The notes: generated by a model not told the origin, from the sequence alone. 64,000 nucleotides of DNA from Gp13-AA77 sp035946735 (GCA_035946735.1 DASYYZ010000004.1:1-64000); one strand, 5' to 3'. Counted from the stretch's first letter, positions 17,606 to 26,789 are shown. Program-made: numbers and translations.

Positions 17606-19927
17606 CTACTGATACAGACGATCCCGCGTTTTTATGTTGCCGAATGCTCCCACATTCGAAAGCGAGATGGCGATCCGGAACTGATTTTCATTGCGCAGCG
17701 GTCCCAGATTGAACCGGTCGTAGAGCACGGCGACTCCAAAACAACTGAAGTTGTAGGTCGCCTGGCCCACCAGAGCGTTGGCAAGGCCTTCGGTAATGTT
17801 ATAGTTCACGCCCAAAGCTCCGCTGAAACCCTTGTTCTCGGCCTTACCGTACGTAACCCGGGTGTTGAAGAGATTGGAAGAGGCCTGCGTGGGCAGCGGA
17901 CTCGGGGGGAGGGGCAGCGCGAGTCCCAAGGCTTGCATCCGGTCTACGAAAAAATCGGTGGCGTCCACGCCAAAGTCGCCCCGGTGCACAGAGGAGGTGA
18001 TTCCGGCATTGAGCACTCCACCGGTCGGACTGATGTCCGCCCGCAGTTCGGTGTCGAAATTCGAAAACGGAGCCACCTTGAGCACTGTGACCACGGGCGA
18101 GAACCGGCGGCCCACGGCAAAGGCGAACCCGGTCAAGTCGAGGGTTGGCTGCCAGAAGTTGCCCGATTTCAAAACGCCGCCGAAAGTGGGGTCGAAGTAG
18201 TATTTTTGCGTCACGCTGAGCGACGCCAGCTCGCGAGCCTGGGGCTTGTCGGGCTGGTCGTCCGGGGTGTCCGGGCGCCCATACAAAGTGGTCTTCAAGG
18301 AGTATTCCACTTCGTTGGTTTGCGCCAGAATGTCGGTTTCGTCGAAGCGCACGATGTCGGTGATACGCTGGGCGTTCGTAGCGCGCACCAAGTTGTACTG
18401 AATGTCCGGCTCGATCACGTGTTTCAGCCGATAGTGATGGATTCGCCGCTTGAATACACGTTCCAGTGAGGGTGGGCGCAAATCAAACGAAAATTCGCCG
18501 AGCGCACGCGTGAGCGGGTCGTGCGGTCCCAGAAAACTGGTGCCGTAGCGAGTGCCTTCGAGGCCGATTTCCGGCGTGAAATGAAAGCCGTCAAACTCGG
18601 GCACGCGCAGCGTCATGGCGGGATGGAAGTCGAAGCGATCGGTGAGAGTCGGCGTGGCGAACCCCGGCTGCTCGCGGCCGACTCCGGCCGCAGAGGAATC
18701 AAAGCTGAAGTAGAAGGGCGAATCTCCAAGCTCGTGATCGAGCCCGGCAAAGGAGATGCTGGGCGTCTGGCGAATAATGATGGCATTATTCGGGATCTGC
18801 TCGGTGGAGAGAAAATCTTCGTAGCGGTCCGCATAAAAATTCACGCTATAGCCGTCGAAATTTTTGGTAGCGAAAGCCATCTGCCGCGCTTCGGAGCTGA
18901 CCGCCTCGTTGAAGTTGCCGCTCCAGGTGAGGCGGAAGGCCAGGGAGTTGATGTAATCCACATTTACGACTCCGAAGAAGCCGTAACCGAGTTCGTTGGT
19001 CGTGCCGGTGGCGCGAATATTCTCTCCCGCAGCACGTTGGGAACGCAGAGGGCCGCTACCGTGGTCGTTCACTTCAAAATAGCTCACATTCAACAGGCTG
19101 GTAAGGCCGGGCGTGGCGCGAAATTGCCCGGTGGTCGCTATGCCGCGCAGACTGTAATCGTCGACGCCGAGCAGAAGATCGGCGCTGGGATTGATCGCCC
19201 AGTAGAAGGCGTCGCCGATAATCCTGCCTTTCTGGGAAGAATTGCCAAGGCTCGGAAGCAGAAAGCCGGTTTGGCGTGGCGTGCGCTGGATGGAGTGCTC
19301 CAGGACCGGAGAGTAGAGTAGCGGAACGCCCATGAAACGGAAGACGTCGCCATAGCTGACCATCTTGTCATCCACCCGCAAACGCGCCCGGCGAACCTCG
19401 AGAGACCAGCCGCGGCACTCGTTTTCGCAAGATGTCAGGCGTCCGTCGAGCACGATGTAAGTGTTCTCGTCCAGACGATCGACCTCACGAGCGCGCACGA
19501 ACATGGCGTTTCCTGAAGGAATTTTGGCCCGGGGTCGGGGCTGCGGCCGCAGGTAACCGTGCGCGTTCGTGAATACCGCCGCTCCGGTCGCGACATTATA
19601 CGTGGCATGATCGGCCTCGAGGTACGCCTTCGGGTCGCTTAGCCAAACGCGTCCGGTCGCTTCAACTTCATCTGTGGATTCGTTGTAGGTCGCATGGTCC
19701 GCGCCCAACTGAGCCTCATGGTAACCGATATCGACGTGGCCCTCCAGGAAGTAGACGTGCCCCTCCTTTCGCTGGGTGTCAGCGCGGGCCGTGACGGTCG
19801 TGAAAGGATTCCGGAACTCGGCGGGAATTTCCGGCTGCTGAGCGAACAGGGGACAAGCAAGCGCCATCACGGTCAGAAGGCGGATCACTGGGATGAGTAA
19901 TCCGCGGACAGAAGCGGGGAAGGCCAT
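17606..19927 (-). CDS. lptD: LPS-assembly outer-membrane protein LptD
   Basis: This 773-aa outer-membrane protein delivers lipopolysaccharide to the cell surface together with LptE. A signal peptide (about 1-29, ending LFAQ) is followed by an OstA/LptD N-terminal beta-jellyroll: the 'GHVYFLEGHVDIGYHEAQLGADHATYN' pattern, then 'ATGRVWLSDPKAYLEADHATYN'. A long beta-barrel part (MGVPLLYSPVL, the FLLPSLGNS motif) runs to the C-terminus. Two Cys lie in LTSCENECRGW. Its presence shows that the organism has an LPS-bearing diderm envelope. It lies next to the polysaccharide cluster but on the opposite strand. Confidence 0.9.
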   Translation of the reverse strand: MAFPASVRGLLIPVIRLLTVMALACPLFAQQPEIPAEFRNPFTTVTARADTQRKEGHVYFLEGHVDIGYHEAQLGADHATYNESTDEVEATGRVWLSDPKAYLEADHATYNVATGAAVFTNAHGYLRPQPRPRAKIPSGNAMFVRAREVDRLDENTYIVLDGRLTSCENECRGWSLEVRRARLRVDDKMVSYGDVFRFMGVPLLYSPVLEHSIQRTPRQTGFLLPSLGNSSQKGRIIGDAFYWAINPSADLLLGVDDYSLRGIATTGQFRATPGLTSLLNVSYFEVNDHGSGPLRSQRAAGENIRATGTTNELGYGFFGVVNVDYINSLAFRLTWSGNFNEAVSSEARQMAFATKNFDGYSVNFYADRYEDFLSTEQIPNNAIIIRQTPSISFAGLDHELGDSPFYFSFDSSAAGVGREQPGFATPTLTDRFDFHPAMTLRVPEFDGFHFTPEIGLEGTRYGTSFLGPHDPLTRALGEFSFDLRPPSLERVFKRRIHHYRLKHVIEPDIQYNLVRATNAQRITDIVRFDETDILAQTNEVEYSLKTTLYGRPDTPDDQPDKPQARELASLSVTQKYYFDPTFGGVLKSGNFWQPTLDLTGFAFAVGRRFSPVVTVLKVAPFSNFDTELRADISPTGGVLNAGITSSVHRGDFGVDATDFFVDRMQALGLALPLPPSPLPTQASSNLFNTRVTYGKAENKGFSGALGVNYNITEGLANALVGQATYNFSCFGVAVLYDRFNLGPLRNENQFRIAISLSNVGAFGNIKTRDRLYQ

Positions 19928-20497
19928 GATCGCACAAAAACGACGTTTTGCTGACGCCTTGCCTTTACCGGGTCGAGTCGAATCCTGGGTCGTGCTTCAG
20001 CAAATGAATATGGACTCTCTGCACTCGCCCTAATGTCACAGACATGCCGTGCCAGGGTCAATTCGGCGCTAATTCAGGCCTAATTTTGACCGCCCGAACT
20101 GGCTGCCTTACCAATCTGCGTAACCCCGCGGCGTAATGATCGATAGCAGCCCACAAGTCCCAAAAAGTTCTTGACATCATTCTTCACCAAGGGTAGAAAA
20201 TACCCGCACGTTTGCTGCCTGGATGGTTAGGCGCCGTCAGAGTCAGGAAGGTTGTCATAAGGTCGATGAGAAAGTCTGAGATCAGTAGAGCCGAACGGGG
20301 TCAGGGTGTGGCTCGCGTCGCCTGCAAAGTAGGGCAGTCGGAAAGTAAACTTTCGCTAATTCGTCGGCGCCGGCGCGTTCGAAGCGCCGAGCTGACTCGG
20401 CCGTGGGCTGTTAAAACCCGGAATGGCCGCTTAAAGAACAAGTTTACGCTGTTAGGACAGGTGCAGCTGGCGGGCATTGACTGGGAGGAGAACCCGA
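19928..20497. other. Divergent intergenic region between lptD and the phosphoesterase
   Basis: This 570-nt region contains two inverted repeats (ATGTC-ACA-GACAT at 20033-20045; GGTCAA...TTGACC at 20056-20091), a strong promoter (20171-20199), and a leader of about 290 nt with hairpins such as GGCGC-GTTCGAA-GCGCC and CGAG-CTGA-CTCG around 20370-20400. A basic open frame from 20212 runs through the leader, but it lacks a ribosome binding site and I do not call it. Confidence 0.55.
20171..20199 (+). promoter_or_regulatory. Sigma-70-type promoter for the phosphoesterase operon
   Basis: A perfect -35 TTGACA (20171-20176), 17-nt spacing and a -10 of TAGAAA (20194-20199, 4 of 6 matches). The expected start of transcription near 20206 leaves a leader of about 290 nt. 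Confidence 0.65.
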
Positions 20498-21856
20498 ATG
20501 CAGCAGTCAGTTCGTGATGTAAGCAACGTTATCGACTGGATGGGGGGAACTCGCCAACTCCTCGAGAAGGACGATCCGCAGTTTAAGGCCGCGGCGATGC
20601 AGCGGTTTCAATTGACCGATGCCGAGTGGGAGGCGAAGCGCCAGGATCTGCTGGAGAAGCTTAACGCCTCGATCGCGAACGCGCAGTCCCAGGCAACGCG
20701 ATCGATCCAGGCGGCAGTTTCACCAAGTTCAAAACCTTTTGTTCCGGCAGAGAAGTTCGGCGCCGCCTTCCAAAGCGCGATGGAAGAACACGTCAACGAT
20801 CGAGTGACGAGCACTACGCAGGCCGAGGCAGCCGGGGTGCCGACTCCTTTTGGTCCACCGGAAAAATTCGATTCGGGAGACCCTGGCTGGGCGATCGTGC
20901 TGGTGGCCCGCCTGGACGAGGCTTTCAAGGGGAAACATGTATTCGTTCATTCGAACGACTTGAGCGTGTTTCGCTATGACATGCCTCCGAATGCGAGCGT
21001 CGCCTTGTTTGGAGACTGGGCGACGGGCGAACCTCCAGCGCTTAGCATTAAAGCCACGATTGAACGCCAGTCTCCCGACTATACGATTCATTTGGGTGAT
21101 ACCTACTATGCAGGCTTTGAAGATGAGATCCGGCACAACCTGGTGGCGTGCTGGCCGGGAAAGGTTCAGCCGCGCAAGAGCTTTACGCTGAACGGTAACC
21201 ACGAAATGTACAGCGGCGGCAACGCATATTTCAACGCCTTGCCTCTCTTTGGCCAGTCCGCAAGTTACTTCAACCTTGGAAATCAGTACTGGCGCCTGAT
21301 CGCACTGGACACTTCGTATCCCGAGCGGAACGGTGACTCCCCGGCGCAGTCGTGGGGTGAACTGGTTGATATGGAGCTGCCGAATGGCACTCAGGTGCGC
21401 GAGGTGGATTGGCTGGCAGCGCAAGTAGAGCACGCCCGGTCTTTCGATCCACCGGCCCGGATCATCCTTCTCACCCACCACCAGCTCTTTTCGGCGTTCG
21501 ACGGTGACGCCCTGGGGAAGTATCTGCTGCCTCAGATCAAGCCATTCCTCGACAAAGGCGACATCTATGCCTGGTTCTGGGGACACGAACACCGCGGAAT
21601 TGTCTATGGGCCGAACGCGACCTCCAACGTCAAGGCGCGCTGCATCGGGCACGCCGGCTTTCCCCAGCCGCCTTCGAGCCTCAAGGATGCGGCTCACGTC
21701 GCTCAGTTTCCCATCGCCTGGTTGGAGGACCGCACCGAGCCAGACAATGCCTGGTACGGAATGCGCGGATTCGCCCTTCTGCGCCTCGCCGGCAAGGATG
21801 CGTGGGTCGACTATATCGACGAAACCGGCTCGAAGCGCTATTCAGAGCAATTGTGA
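20498..21856 (+). CDS. Calcineurin-like metallophosphoesterase
   Basis: This 452-aa protein carries all the metal-binding motifs of the calcineurin-like superfamily in order: LFGDWATG, HLGDTYYAG, LNGNHEMYSGG, LLTHHQLFS and FWGHEHRG. It should bind two metal ions and hydrolyse a phosphoester. The substrate is unknown. There is no signal peptide. An N-terminal region of ~150 residues before the first motif resembles nothing I know. The ATG at 20498 follows a strong ribosome binding site (GGGAGGAG), whereas an in-frame TTG at 20477 has none. A membrane protein and a small protein follow on the same strand at about 216 and 110 nt, suggesting one locus. Confidence 0.85.
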   Translation: MQQSVRDVSNVIDWMGGTRQLLEKDDPQFKAAAMQRFQLTDAEWEAKRQDLLEKLNASIANAQSQATRSIQAAVSPSSKPFVPAEKFGAAFQSAMEEHVNDRVTSTTQAEAAGVPTPFGPPEKFDSGDPGWAIVLVARLDEAFKGKHVFVHSNDLSVFRYDMPPNASVALFGDWATGEPPALSIKATIERQSPDYTIHLGDTYYAGFEDEIRHNLVACWPGKVQPRKSFTLNGNHEMYSGGNAYFNALPLFGQSASYFNLGNQYWRLIALDTSYPERNGDSPAQSWGELVDMELPNGTQVREVDWLAAQVEHARSFDPPARIILLTHHQLFSAFDGDALGKYLLPQIKPFLDKGDIYAWFWGHEHRGIVYGPNATSNVKARCIGHAGFPQPPSSLKDAAHVAQFPIAWLEDRTEPDNAWYGMRGFALLRLAGKDAWVDYIDETGSKRYSEQL

Positions 21857-22072
21857 TCGGTCGATGGCCGGCTTGATGACTGACGACGGCGACAGTCCGG
21901 GAGACGGCCTGGTAGGATGCCGCGGGCGGTCCAGGATTGTGGGCGTCCGGCGCGCACCTTATGGATTCCACCGGTAGGGTTTCCGGCTAACCGCGCCCAG
22001 GCCTTTCAAGTTGTGGAAGCGTGCTGGCCGGAAGCACACGTCGGCGAGCGAACTCGCTCGGAGGTGCGAACC

Positions 22073-23023
22073 ATGTTAGCGTCCTCGTTTATCGATACTG
22101 CGATTGGGATCTCTTTTGTGTTTTTGTTGCTAAGCCTGATCGCATCGACTGTGAATGAAATTTTCCTGTCGTTGCTCAACTCAAGAGGTAAGGAGCTTCT
22201 CAAGGGCCTGAAGACCCTCTTGAATGACGATGACGCCACCAGCCTGGTGCAGAGCGTGTATAACCACGGCCAGATTTATGGCCTGTTTCAGGGAGAATTT
22301 GACCCGAAAAAACCAGGCAACCTCCCCTCCTACATACCGTCTTTGAACTTTACATCGGCGTTGATCAGCGTTATTCGAGAGGAGGGCGGCCAGGCGGTGA
22401 CGGTCCAGCAGGACGAGGCCGCGGCGTTGCAGTCGATAAGACAGGCGGCGCAGGAACTGGCATTGAAGAACAAGAAGGTAGGGAAACCAATCATAGCGAT
22501 GATTGATGCCGCCGAGGGTGATTTTTCGAAGTTCAGCAAGAGCATTGAGAATTGGTACAACAGCGCCATGGACCGGGTTTCGGGATGGTACAAAAATAAA
22601 ACGCAGAAGATTCTCTTTGGCATCGGCCTGGTGCTCGCGGTGTCGCTTAACGCCGACACCATCAGGATCGTAAGAGACCTGTCTCAGAGTGATGCCTTGC
22701 GGCAGTCTGTTGTGGCCGCAGCTCAGTCGGCGAAGGCGCCTGACAGCAGCGACCCCGGCACGGCCCTCCAGAAGCAGATGTCGAACCTTAGCAAGGACAT
22801 CTCAGCGGTCCAAGGATTAGGAATCCCCCTCGGATGGAGAGGGAACGGTAGCATCCCAGGCCCGTTCCTCGATTGGCTGGGGATGTTCGGCGGCTGGATC
22901 TTGACCGCAGTCGCTGTATCGCTCGGCGCGCCCTTCTGGTTCGATCTCCTGAACAAGTTTATGGTAGTGCGTTCTACAGTCAAGCCCCGAGAGAAAAGTC
23001 CTGAGGAGGCGTCGAAAAGCTAG
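22073..23023 (+). CDS. Membrane protein of unknown function
   Basis: I do not recognise this 316-aa protein. It has an N-terminal hydrophobic segment (GISFVFLLLSLIASTVNEIFLSLL, about 10-33) and a soluble, partly helical middle part. Two C-terminal hydrophobic segments follow: KILFGIGLVLAVSLNAD near residue 185, and GMFGGWILTAVAVSLGAPFWFDLLN near 275-300. The motif STVNEIF after the first segment and the final APFWFDLLNK are the most family-like parts. The start is set by GGAGG 8 nt before the ATG. An earlier in-frame ATG (21917) has no such site. It may work with the upstream phosphoesterase, which is inferred from position only. Confidence 0.7.
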   Translation: MLASSFIDTAIGISFVFLLLSLIASTVNEIFLSLLNSRGKELLKGLKTLLNDDDATSLVQSVYNHGQIYGLFQGEFDPKKPGNLPSYIPSLNFTSALISVIREEGGQAVTVQQDEAAALQSIRQAAQELALKNKKVGKPIIAMIDAAEGDFSKFSKSIENWYNSAMDRVSGWYKNKTQKILFGIGLVLAVSLNADTIRIVRDLSQSDALRQSVVAAAQSAKAPDSSDPGTALQKQMSNLSKDISAVQGLGIPLGWRGNGSIPGPFLDWLGMFGGWILTAVAVSLGAPFWFDLLNKFMVVRSTVKPREKSPEEASKS

Positions 23024-23133
23024 AACAGGAGAGCCGGAGGCAAGACATAAAGCGGCTTAGATGACCCGCGAGCGAGTCTTTTTGACTCAGGAAGAGCCCA
23101 ATTTGCGCGCCATCGCGCACTTCAGGAGGCAAA

Positions 23134-23403
23134 ATGAGCAGTCCATGTGAACCGCAAGTTTTCAGCGGCATATCGCAGGAGCAGTTCGACTGCCTCGTCA
23201 AGGAGGCGGCAACCCAGAATATAGCCATCGATGGAAATCAGGGGACGACCGTAATTACCCATGGGCCGGTTCACGCTCAGGTTAGTTGGAACTTCGATCC
23301 GGCGAGTCAGACGCTGACGCTGCAGTATCTCAATCCGGGGTTCCTGGCGGGCTGCGACAAGGTGGGTGGAATGTTGAAACAGCTTGTCGCGAGCTGCCAA
23401 TAG
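23134..23403 (+). CDS. Small hypothetical protein (89 aa)
   Basis: I do not recognise this 89-residue soluble protein with four Cys (MSSPCEPQ..., FDCLVKE, AGCDKVGG, ASCQ). A beta-rich centre has the look of a small carrier or inhibitor fold. A strong ribosome binding site (AGGAGG) lies 6-7 nt before the ATG. It is the third gene after the promoter at 20171. Confidence 0.6.
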   Translation: MSSPCEPQVFSGISQEQFDCLVKEAATQNIAIDGNQGTTVITHGPVHAQVSWNFDPASQTLTLQYLNPGFLAGCDKVGGMLKQLVASCQ

Positions 23404-23519
23404 ATGGCGGGTTCTGAAGGAATTTTCCCGCGACCCGTTCGGGCAACTACTGTGGGGCGGGGGAAGTGGGTTCCGCGCTGGCCGCCGCACGTTTCCGGAG
23501 CCGGTTGTGAGCCTTTGCC

Positions 23520-24749
23520 TCAGGCCTGCGGCGCGCCGGAGACCTGCTCCAGCACCTCCGCAAAACGCTGGCCTATCAACGGCCAGTCGTACTGGGAAGC
23601 GAGTTTGGCCGCAGCGCATTCGTATCCGGCGCGAAGTTCGGCGTCACGGAGGAGACTCAGTACCGCTTTAGCAAACGAACCGGGATCGTCGGCCAGCACG
23701 ATGTCGCGACCGTGGTGAACGTCGAGGCCCTCAGCGCCGATCGTGGTAGAAACCAGGGCCTTGCCCGCACCCATAGCCTCGTAGATTTTGAGCCGTGTCC
23801 CTCCTCCGACGCGCAACGGGACCACGACGACGGCTGCCTTGCGCAGGTGCTCCAGCACTGAAGGGACGCGTCCGGTGACCTCAACCGAGGCGGATGCCAG
23901 CTTTCGCACCCTGCTTACCGGATTTCGGCCCACGATTCGAAAACGCGCTTCCGGGACGGCGGCCTCGATTTCGGGCCAGACTTCGTGGCAGAAGTACTCC
24001 ACGGCGTCGACGTTGGGTTCCCAGTCCATGGCGCCCACAAACATTACTAGTGGCTCCACAGGCGCCGGCGACGCCTCGGGCCGGTAAAGTTCCAGGTTCA
24101 CCCCCGTGGGAACCACCGTGATGCGGCCAGGGTCCACCCAAGCCGCCATCAGCCGACGGTCGTGTTCCGACACCGCGATCACGTGCTGGAACTTCTTCAC
24201 CATGCGCGCTTCGTAGCGAAGCATCTTGATAAACTCGATTCCATACATGAGCTTCCTGATTTGGCTTCCTTCGGTTAGCACATGACGACGCCAGATTTCG
24301 CTTTCGACGTTGTGCTGAAAAAGAACCGAAGGGATTGAGAACGCTCGCGGAAAATTCACCGCCGCGTCAAGAAAATCGCCCACCGCCACGTCGAAGCGCC
24401 GCTCGCTCAAGCAGGCTTCTAATTGCGCCTGGACCACCCGGGAGCTAAAGCGGCTTACCGCGTATGGAACCCGCGAGGGCAGCCGCCAGAGGTAGTCCAG
24501 GCCGCGCCTGAACGCGACCGAATCCGTCTTTTGGGTGGAGACCGATACGGCGCCCGGGAACTCGGCACGAAGCTCATTCTCATAAGCGGCATCCCGCGCC
24601 CCGTCGTAGTAGGAGAAGAAAGTCAACTGGTGGCGGCTAGCCAGATAACGAGCGATATGGTACGTGCGGATGTTGCCGCCGTTCTCGACCGGCAGGAGTT
24701 TCCCAGCTTTTGCCCAGAGGATTCTCACTCGGCGTCTAATCCGATTCAC
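23520..24749 (-). CDS. Glycosyltransferase family 4 protein
   Basis: This 409-aa GT-B glycosyltransferase has an N-terminal domain beginning WAKAGKLLPVENGGNIRTYHIARYLA, the NGG/R motif typical of the subgroup near exosortase and polysaccharide loci. VLFQHNVESEIWRR and AVSEHDRR follow. The C-terminal donor domain has VPTGVNLELY, FVGAMDWEPNVDAVEYF, and VPLRVGGGTRLKIYEAMGAGKALVSTTIGAEGL, which contains the catalytic Glu of the E-x7-E motif. It is isolated from the main polysaccharide cluster by the phosphoesterase locus and is transcribed in the opposite direction. Confidence 0.9.
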   Translation of the reverse strand: MNRIRRRVRILWAKAGKLLPVENGGNIRTYHIARYLASRHQLTFFSYYDGARDAAYENELRAEFPGAVSVSTQKTDSVAFRRGLDYLWRLPSRVPYAVSRFSSRVVQAQLEACLSERRFDVAVGDFLDAAVNFPRAFSIPSVLFQHNVESEIWRRHVLTEGSQIRKLMYGIEFIKMLRYEARMVKKFQHVIAVSEHDRRLMAAWVDPGRITVVPTGVNLELYRPEASPAPVEPLVMFVGAMDWEPNVDAVEYFCHEVWPEIEAAVPEARFRIVGRNPVSRVRKLASASVEVTGRVPSVLEHLRKAAVVVVPLRVGGGTRLKIYEAMGAGKALVSTTIGAEGLDVHHGRDIVLADDPGSFAKAVLSLLRDAELRAGYECAAAKLASQYDWPLIGQRFAEVLEQVSGAPQA

Positions 24750-25014
24750 TGAACGGGGGCCGCCCAGCGGGAGAGACTGGCAGTGGACACCGGTCCCTCG
24801 GCGGCGGCCTCAGCCATGGTCCCGAAACCTGGCTGCCGCGGATTCATGCAGAGCGCGCCCAATCACTTTCGCGGACCAGACTAGCATGTCCAATTTCAGA
24901 GCGTCCAGCACCGACGACCTGGATTGGGCGGACCTTGCAGAAAACGATTTGCTTAGTCACTGGCTTGACGATATACTCCGCAGGCCGCAGGGAAATCTAT
25001 CTTGGGGGTGTAGC

Positions 25015-25215
25015 ATGGAAAGGTACGACCTTTTCAAAAAGCTGCCCGATGGAGATCCATACTGGGTCGGTTGTGCGGCGGACGTGGAAGAGGCCGAACG
25101 AAAAATCTCGGACTTGATGCAATCCGACCCCAATAGTCCATATCTGATCCGCGACTCGATCACCGGAACAGAACGGCTCTTTCCAGCCTTAGGGGATTGG
25201 CCGGGTGCGACCTAA
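25015..25215 (+). CDS. Small hypothetical protein (66 aa)
   Basis: This 66-aa protein (MERYDLFKKLPDGDPYWVG...EEAERKISDLMQ...YLIRDSITGTE) fits a small, widespread acidobacterial pattern of one 'Y.(V/L)FKKL.DG.P.WV' strand, a helix and a final strand that I have met before without a known function. The frame is open back to 24886, which would add 43 acidic residues. I prefer the ATG at 25015 because the recognisable pattern starts there. A weak GGGGGT lies upstream. Confidence 0.5.
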   Translation: MERYDLFKKLPDGDPYWVGCAADVEEAERKISDLMQSDPNSPYLIRDSITGTERLFPALGDWPGAT

Positions 25216-25307
25216 GGGGATTCTATAGCAAGTAGGGGAGTCAGGCAAATATTAACCATGAACTGGGAACTCTCCCGATTGGGAAATCTCCCCGACGCTC
25301 CTAACAT

Positions 25308-25395
25308 AATGAGTCGGGTGGCTTAGACTCGCCGGCGCGGGAACCCCGCTTCCCTGCGGTCCCGCGTTGCGGGTTCTAAACCATCCCGGCCACCA
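25308..25395. other. Structured GC-rich region with competing hairpins
   Basis: A perfect 7-bp stem CGCGGGA (25336-25342) / TCCCGCG (25360-25366) encloses CCGC-TTCCCT-GCGG. Part of it (GAACCCCGC) could instead pair with GCGGGTTC just downstream. GAGTC...GACTC lies on the left side. The element sits between two convergent genes but has no T tract, so it may be a Rho-dependent terminator region or another structured RNA. Confidence 0.35.
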
Positions 25396-25397
25396 TC

Positions 25398-25949
25398 TCA
25401 CTGCAGTTTATTGTCGGGCTCTCCCGCGCTGTCCAGACTCATAGCAACAGGGGCGCTCTTAGCCGTCGGTGGCAGTGCCTCAGGCGCCGATTGGGTTTTC
25501 GCTTGGGGAGCAGAAATTACGGTTTCGTTGTTCTCGGACTCCGCCGGAGGCGGCACAAGCCGAGATTCGATGTCACTCCGGTCGCCGCGTAGTCTCGTGA
25601 CAGCCTCGGTCAACTCCCGCGGGGCGCTCCCCTTGGATATACACCTGTAAATCCCCATGGCGAGAGCCTGGCGCTCCAAGGCTGGGGTGGCGTTGGCGGT
25701 CAGAAGGATCATCCGCATTTCAGGATGAGTCTGCCGCAACCGGGCGGCTACCTCGAGCCCGTCGAGTTCCGGCATCGCCAGATCGAGGATAACGAGATCG
25801 GGGTCCAGGGATGCCACCTGGCCGATCGCTTCCAGGCCGGTGGCTGCCTCGCCAATCACCTGCTGGTTGGCCTCGGCTTCGAGCAGCGCGCGAACGGCTT
25901 TCCTCGTGAGCTCGTGGTCGTCGGCGACGACGATGCGAAATGGGGACAT
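25398..25949 (-). CDS. Stand-alone response-regulator receiver protein
   Basis: This 183-aa protein has one REC domain (residues 1-120): VVADDHELTRKAV with the acidic pair, the phospho-acceptor Asp in LVILDLAMPELDG, T in ILLTANAT, and the conserved Lys in CISKGSAP. The remaining ~60 residues are Pro/Ala/Ser-rich and carry no DNA-binding output domain. The ATG at 25949 starts the REC domain, and upstream in-frame sequence is unrelated. It is transcribed away from another receiver protein at 26307. No histidine kinase is visible nearby. Confidence 0.85.
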   Translation of the reverse strand: MSPFRIVVADDHELTRKAVRALLEAEANQQVIGEAATGLEAIGQVASLDPDLVILDLAMPELDGLEVAARLRQTHPEMRMILLTANATPALERQALAMGIYRCISKGSAPRELTEAVTRLRGDRSDIESRLVPPPAESENNETVISAPQAKTQSAPEALPPTAKSAPVAMSLDSAGEPDNKLQ

Positions 25950-26306
25950 TGTCTTCCGTCTCCACAGATTGAAAGAAGCGCCGAAGTCGCACTTCACCCC
26001 TCCGCCCACATTCCCCAGCAAACCGAAAATGGTTATACGCTGACAGCACGTTAAACCTCAGCGTCTACAAAAGGAAATAAGGGAAACTGCCCTTCGCGAG
26101 CCCAAAAGCGCCTTAGTCGGCAGATTTGTTAAATTCTTGCCTTCCCTGCGGCCTGATGATCCTACCAGACATCTCAAACAAGTGGGCCCATTCCTTCCGG
26201 ATGATGCGCTCTTTAGCACACTCCCTCAAAGGGTTTATGCTAGTCGCGCAGCTCCGTAAGTGACTGGTATGTCGCCTTGAGTGCCGGGTGTCGGTTGGAG
26301 GCGAAT
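25950..26306. other. Divergent region between two receiver genes
   Basis: This 357-nt region carries the promoters for the two oppositely oriented receiver genes. I could not pick a convincing -35/-10 pair or a sigma-54 site by eye. A GGAGG lies 6 nt before the rightward ATG. Confidence 0.4.
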
Positions 26307-26789
26307 ATGAACGCGAACATTCTTATCATTGATGACCATGAGATCGTGCGTGAGGGAGTGCGCAATCTTCTCGCTCGAATGCGGCCGAACTGGGAGATCT
26401 GCGGCGAGGCCGGGAGCAGCAACGAGGGGATTCAGGCGGCCACCGCGTTACGCCCGGATCTCATCGTTCTTGACATTACGATGCCGGACGGCAGCGGCCT
26501 GGAAGCAGCCGCCCGTATCACCCGGATGGGATTGGGCTGCCGGATTCTGATGTTCACGATGCACGAGTCAGCCGGGCTCGAAGAAGAAATTCGCAATTCC
26601 GGCGCCCACGGCTATGTGGTCAAATCGCAAGCCGTTCGCGATTTGGTTCGTGCCATGGACCGGCTTCTGGGTGGAGGCACGTTTTTCGATCAGCGGCCAG
26701 TGCCGGACCCAAAAAAGCAAGACTCAGACACCCCGGGTATCACGTCTCGCAGCTCTCTCGCGCTCCGCCAGAGTATCGCGACCGCGTGA
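26307..26789 (+). CDS. Response regulator, NarL/FixJ-type receiver without output domain
   Basis: This 160-aa protein has a REC domain like that of LuxR/NarL-family regulators: ILIIDDHEIVREGVRNLL, the phospho-acceptor in LIVLDITMPDGSG, ILMFTMHES, and the Lys in GYVVKSQAV. A Pro-rich tail follows and the LuxR helix-turn-helix is missing. The frame closes in place, so this looks like a natural short form rather than an interrupted gene. TTGGAGGCG provides the ribosome binding site for this ATG. Confidence 0.85.
   Translation: MNANILIIDDHEIVREGVRNLLARMRPNWEICGEAGSSNEGIQAATALRPDLIVLDITMPDGSGLEAAARITRMGLGCRILMFTMHESAGLEEEIRNSGAHGYVVKSQAVRDLVRAMDRLLGGGTFFDQRPVPDPKKQDSDTPGITSRSSLALRQSIATA

Noticed and set aside
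25312..25405. A tRNA-like stretch with GGGTTCTAAACC and a following CCACCA
   Set aside because: No matching 5' acceptor strand, no anticodon stem, and no TCA anticodon for tRNA-Sec. The hairpins fit an unrelated structure.
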